A stretch of 8,191 nt of DNA from Fimbriimonadia bacterium (GTDB lineage Bacteria; Armatimonadota; Fimbriimonadia; Fimbriimonadales; Fimbriimonadaceae): the NCBI GenBank assembly GCA_029824495.1, contig JALGXY010000402.1, positions 1 to 8,191 on the forward strand, given 5' to 3'. The notes below the pieces were generated by a model. It saw only the letters and a program-made list of their open reading frames with translations. It was not told the origin of the DNA and did not search any database. Positions 5,436-8,191 of the stretch are shown here, piece after piece (positions within the stretch are counted from its first letter, which is position 1; each line of letters begins with the position of its first letter). A program made the position numbers and the translations under genes.

Positions 5436-7600
5436 TAGGCAATTCCAATAATCTCGTTGACCTGGCTCTGCGTCTGGACCAGCTTATAGAAGTCGCCCTT
5501 CTTGGCCATCAGCTCTTCGTGTGAGCCTTCTTCAATGATCTTGCCGCGGTCGAGCACGATCAGTCGATCAGCGCTTCGCAGGGTGGAGAGTCGGTGGGCA
5601 ATAGCGAAGGTGGTGCGGCCTTTGACCAGCCTCTGAATCGCTTCTTGAATCTGCTTCTCGGTCTCGACATCGACACTGGACGTGGCTTCGTCGAAGATCA
5701 GAATCTGCGGATCGTGAAGGATGGCACGTGCGATTGAGATGCGCTGTTTTTCACCGCCTGAAAGGCGTACACCACGCTCGCCGACCATGGTGTCGTAGCC
5801 TTCTGGCTTGGCGAGAATAAAGTCGTGCGCGTTTGCAGCTCTGGCAGCCCGCATGATCTCCTCAATGCTGGCGTCCGGTCTGCCGTACCGGATGTTCTCA
5901 GCAATCGTGCCGTGGAACAGGAACGGCTCCTGCAGCACGATGCCGATCTGGCTTCGGAAGTCCTGAAGGCTGAGATCTTGGATGTCTTTGCCGTCGATCA
6001 GGATGCGCCCTGCATTCGGCTCATAAAAGCGGCAGATGAGGTTGATCGTGGTCGACTTGCCAGCGCCAGAGTGGCCGACGAGGCCGATCATCTGACCGGC
6101 TTCAGCCTTGAAATTGACCTCTTTCAAAATCGGATTCGACTTGTCATAGCCGAATCGAACCTTTTCGAATTCAACAGAGCCCTGAACAGTGTGCTGCTCG
6201 CCTTCGCCTTCGACAATCTCGCGCGGCATGTCCATGATCTCGAAGATCCGCTCGGCACCAGCCATGGCTCGGCTGAACCAGTTGTTGATCTGAGCGAACC
6301 AGTGGAGCGGGCCATAGGCTAGCCCGAGGTAAGCGTTGAACAAGATGAACTCGCCCATCGAAATCTGATTGCGATACAGCATCAGTCCACCCACCGTCCA
6401 TGTGACGATGGTTCCTGACTGAATGACAAGGTTCATCGTTCCATGCGCCGTGATCCACCGCTGATCGGCATAGAGCGAGGCGTCGCGAAAGTCAGTGTTT
6501 CGTTGAATGAACTTCTTGTATTCGTGGTCCTCTCTTGCAAATGCCTTGACGACACGAATTCCCGACAGAGATTCATGCAGCTGCATATGAACCCGTGCCA
6601 CTTTCTGGCTGGCTCGATGGAAGAGATTTGAAATCGGCCGCCAGACCTTCATGCTGATCAGGATGATGAAGGGGAAGGGCATGATGATGCAGACCGCCAG
6701 GAACCAGTTCTGAACCATCAGGATGACGATCACGCCAATCAGGATCAGCGCGTTGTTGAACAGGAAGGGAAGGCCGTCGACCAGGAAGTGCCAGATTCGA
6801 TCGGTGTCCATCGACACTCGGCTGGCGATCGCACCCACCGGCTTGCGATCAAAGTAGCTGAGCCGGAGGAACTCAATTGCTCGATAAGTGGCGTTTTTGA
6901 GGTCGGCCGAAATGTTTGCTGCCAGGAAGACCATCAGGCGATCGTTTAACACCTTAAGGACAACCATGGTGAAAAGGATGCCGGCCCAAATCCCCATCCA
7001 CTTGAAGAGTTCACTCTCTCCAAGACTATTCTCATAGGCCTCGATGATCTGCTTCATGATCAGGCCGGGCAGCAGAGTCATAAGGGTCGAGACCAGGGCG
7101 ATAGACGCCAATCTCAGCGCCTGCTTCTTATAGGGGACCAGGTACTTTGCGATGCGAAGCATCGCTTTGGATCGACTGACACATCTTGGGCAGACTGTTG
7201 TGTCTTCCGGCAGCAGTCGTTCGCACTTCGGGCAGCGGCTCACCTTCTGTTCGAGCGCGATGAAGGGGGATTCGCCCTTTGCCATCTCATCGATGATATG
7301 AGCAGCGTCAGAGAAGACCTCGGCGTGAGTCAGCGTGTAGCTGACAACCGGAATCTGCTCGCCGGTCTTTAGGGTCGCAAGAATGCGCCCGCCGCTGACG
7401 AGAGATTCGCTCTTGGCAGAGGCGACATCCTCAAGATCGATGACCTGAACAGGCATTCCGTCAGGCAGGCAGACGCGGACACTCTTTTGAGTGATCTCCA
7501 GGAGACGCTCGCCAAATTCGGCCGATTCGGTGAGGTCGGCTGTGAGGCTCAAAAGGATCTTTTCCGGTGACTTTTCCTTTTCAGCAGCCGCAAGTGCCAT
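5435..7600 (-). CDS. ABC exporter (fused membrane and ATPase domains) with N-terminal PH-like region and zinc ribbon
   Basis: Single-chain half transporter of the MsbA/exporter type, expected to dimerise in the membrane. From ATG 7600 it has 721 aa, longer than usual half-transporters (about 580-620 aa) because of an N-terminal extension of about 150 residues. Order: residues 15-108, beta-rich, resembling a bacterial PH-like fold (VRVCLPDG...IDLEDVASAKSESLVSGGRILATLKTGEQIPV); a zinc ribbon C123/C126...C137/C140 (CPKC, CPRC); six membrane helices with the exporter core about 160-450; ATPase 475-721 with Walker A GHSGAGKST (509-517), Q557, signature LSGGEKQR (613-620), Walker B ILIFDEATSSVD (633-644) and H669. 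All catalytic motifs are intact. Length and extension match the exporters paired with DUF1854. Substrate unknown; peptide or lipid are the usual guesses. Start uncertain: ATG 7600 has no Shine-Dalgarno, and TTG 7675 would add 25 residues over the inverted repeats. Confidence 0.88.
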   Translation of the reverse strand: MALAAAEKEKSPEKILLSLTADLTESAEFGERLLEITQKSVRVCLPDGMPVQVIDLEDVASAKSESLVSGGRILATLKTGEQIPVVSYTLTHAEVFSDAAHIIDEMAKGESPFIALEQKVSRCPKCERLLPEDTTVCPRCVSRSKAMLRIAKYLVPYKKQALRLASIALVSTLMTLLPGLIMKQIIEAYENSLGESELFKWMGIWAGILFTMVVLKVLNDRLMVFLAANISADLKNATYRAIEFLRLSYFDRKPVGAIASRVSMDTDRIWHFLVDGLPFLFNNALILIGVIVILMVQNWFLAVCIIMPFPFIILISMKVWRPISNLFHRASQKVARVHMQLHESLSGIRVVKAFAREDHEYKKFIQRNTDFRDASLYADQRWITAHGTMNLVIQSGTIVTWTVGGLMLYRNQISMGEFILFNAYLGLAYGPLHWFAQINNWFSRAMAGAERIFEIMDMPREIVEGEGEQHTVQGSVEFEKVRFGYDKSNPILKEVNFKAEAGQMIGLVGHSGAGKSTTINLICRFYEPNAGRILIDGKDIQDLSLQDFRSQIGIVLQEPFLFHGTIAENIRYGRPDASIEEIMRAARAANAHDFILAKPEGYDTMVGERGVRLSGGEKQRISIARAILHDPQILIFDEATSSVDVETEKQIQEAIQRLVKGRTTFAIAHRLSTLRSADRLIVLDRGKIIEEGSHEELMAKKGDFYKLVQTQSQVNEIIGIA

Positions 7601-7634
7601 GTAGGGAGTCACTATGCCCGAAGATAAGAATAGG

Positions 7635-7678
7635 CCCAAGGCATTTTTGGCGGAAAATGCATCCGTTTTCCCCAAGGC
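7635..7678. repeat. Overlapping inverted repeats flanked by an 8-bp direct repeat, upstream of the ABC exporter
   Basis: GCATTTT (7641-7647) and AAAATGC (7654-7660) form perfect 7-bp arms around a 6-nt loop. The second arm region also pairs differently: GGAAAA (7652-7657) with TTTTCC (7666-7671), loop 8 nt. The two structures share bases 7654-7657 and exclude each other. Exact copies of CCCAAGGC flank them at 7635-7642 and 7671-7678. On the exporter strand this block is 35-78 nt before ATG 7600, so it could be an operator or a leader with alternative hairpins. Function inferred only. Confidence 0.4.
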
Positions 7679-7701
7679 CTGTTAGGGACCGGAGCCTCTG
7701 G

Positions 7702-7707
7702 TATCCT
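7702..7707 (+). promoter_or_regulatory. Possible -10 element for the tRNA-Gly gene
   Basis: TATCCT matches TATAAT at 4 of 6 positions and ends 14 nt before the mature tRNA 5' end. The best -35 at 17-bp spacing (CTGTTA, 7679-7684) matches at only 3 of 6. Position fits a tRNA promoter; sequence support is weak. Confidence 0.2.
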
Positions 7708-7721
7708 TCAGCTTCTACCGA

Positions 7722-7795
7722 GCGGGTGTAGCTCAATGGTAGAGCCCCAGCCTTCCAAGCTGGTTGTGCGGGTTCGATCCCCGTCACCCGCTCCA
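7722..7795 (+). tRNA. tRNA-Gly (anticodon UCC), CCA encoded
   Basis: The cloverleaf folds completely by eye. The acceptor stem GCGGGTG (7722-7728) pairs with CACCCGC (7785-7791). The D-arm GCTC (7731-7734) pairs with GAGC (7742-7745). The anticodon stem CCAGC (7747-7751) pairs with GCTGG (7759-7763) around loop CTTCCAA, with anticodon TCC at 7754-7756. The T-arm GCGGG/CCCGT encloses TTCGATC. Discriminator T7792 is followed by encoded CCA (7793-7795). UCC reads GGA and, by wobble, GGG glycine codons. It sits between a divergent ABC exporter gene and a same-strand DUF1080 gene. No copy of its 3' end is seen downstream in the remaining 400 bp, so there is no sign of an integrated element here. 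Confidence 0.97.
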
Positions 7796-7833
7796 ATCTT
7801 CCTTAAATGCGGCTCAGGTACGATTCTGCCTGC

Positions 7834-8191
7834 ATGAACCGCTCATCTCTCTTCGCAGCTTCGGCAGTTATCGGCCTTGGTGCGGCCAGCGTTCTCGCCG
7901 CTCAGCAGCCTGGCTTCGAGGCGCCTGAACAGCCTCAGAAAAAGTCCGAATGGGTCTCGATCTTCAACGGCAAGAACCTGGATGGCTGGACGACCAAAAT
8001 CAAAGGGAGTGAGCTGGGTGAAAACCCTCGAAACACATTTCGGGTCGAAGACGGTCTGCTGAAGGTCAGCTATGACCAGTACGATGGGTTCTCAGGCGAG
8101 TTCGGTCACATCTTCTACAAGGACTCCTACTCCCACTATCGAATTCGTCTGCAGTATCGATTTGTCGGCGACCAGGTGAAGGGCGGCCCTG
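7834..8191 (+). CDS. Secreted DUF1080 (3-keto-disaccharide hydrolase-type) protein, N-terminal part (truncated by window edge)
   Basis: Open from ATG 7834 to the right edge (119 complete codons). Residues 1-23 form a Sec signal peptide: a basic start (MNRSS), a hydrophobic core, and VLAA before QQPG, with likely cleavage near residue 22-23. It has no lipobox cysteine. The mature protein opens the DUF1080 concanavalin-like fold with the family pattern WVSIFNGKNLDGW (40-52), then FRVEDGLLKVSYDQYDGF (69-86), GHIFYKDSYSHYRIRLQYRF (91-110) and the start of the KGGP segment. DUF1080 proteins are abundant in glycan-degrading planctomycetes, verrucomicrobia and Bacteroidetes, and some are 3-keto-glycoside hydrolases. 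Exact substrate unknown. No convincing Shine-Dalgarno precedes the ATG; the start is chosen because it yields the signal peptide directly. It begins 38 nt after the tRNA and may be transcribed with it or from an unseen promoter. Confidence 0.88.
   Translation, partial: MNRSSLFAASAVIGLGAASVLAAQQPGFEAPEQPQKKSEWVSIFNGKNLDGWTTKIKGSELGENPRNTFRVEDGLLKVSYDQYDGFSGEFGHIFYKDSYSHYRIRLQYRFVGDQVKGGP

Noticed and set aside
7581..7796. Minus-strand reading frame with GIEPAQPAWKAGALPLSYT across the tRNA
   Set aside because: This is the antisense translation of tRNA-Gly, a well-known spurious protein in databases; the rest overlaps the exporter start region.
7722..8191. tRNA-Gly as an integration site for a mobile element
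   Set aside because: No integrase, no repeated tRNA 3' end and no composition shift are seen downstream within the window.
1..8191. CRISPR array, insertion sequence, or rRNA
   Set aside because: No regularly spaced repeats, transposase motifs, long terminal inverted repeats or rRNA segments were found on either strand.

Overview
Bacterial chromosomal DNA with moderately high G+C (mid-50s percent by eye), densely packed, with ATG and GTG starts. The genes do not fix the phylum. The vWA protein with DPNKTQ-type repeats, the DUF4287-SRPBCC fusion, the DUF1854/zinc-ribbon ABC exporter pair and the DUF1080 secreted protein together suggest an environmental heterotroph from a lineage such as Armatimonadota or Planctomycetota. 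That placement is inference from gene content only.

Layout. (1) 1-736, minus strand: 5' part of a von Willebrand factor A (vWA) protein that runs off the left edge. (2) 737-904: divergent intergenic region with a 10-bp direct repeat, an inverted repeat and a possible promoter. (3) 905-4358, plus strand: a compact araF-araG-araH operon encoding an L-arabinose-type ABC importer (lipoprotein binding protein, double ATPase, permease). It is followed after 4 nt by a DUF4287-SRPBCC (AHSA1-like) gene ending at 4968. (4) 4965-7600, minus strand: a two-gene operon, an ABC exporter with an N-terminal extension (PH-like region plus zinc ribbon) followed by a DUF1854 protein, joined by a TAATG stop/start overlap. 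Its last gene converges on the plus-strand operon, and the two stop codons share a CTAG. (5) 7601-7721: intergenic, with two overlapping, mutually exclusive inverted repeats. (6) 7722-7795, plus strand: tRNA-Gly(UCC) with encoded CCA. (7) 7834-8191, plus strand: 5' part of a secreted DUF1080 (3-keto-disaccharide hydrolase-type) protein that runs off the right edge.

How the genes fit together: araFGH imports a pentose. The DUF1080 protein probably acts on extracytoplasmic plant-type glycans or glycosides, so both fit a saprophytic sugar-scavenging life. No arabinose catabolic genes (araA/B/D) and no regulator lie in the window. The exporter/DUF1854 pair is the least understood part. Related pairs are known beside cyanophycin genes in other bacteria, but no cyanophycin gene is visible here.
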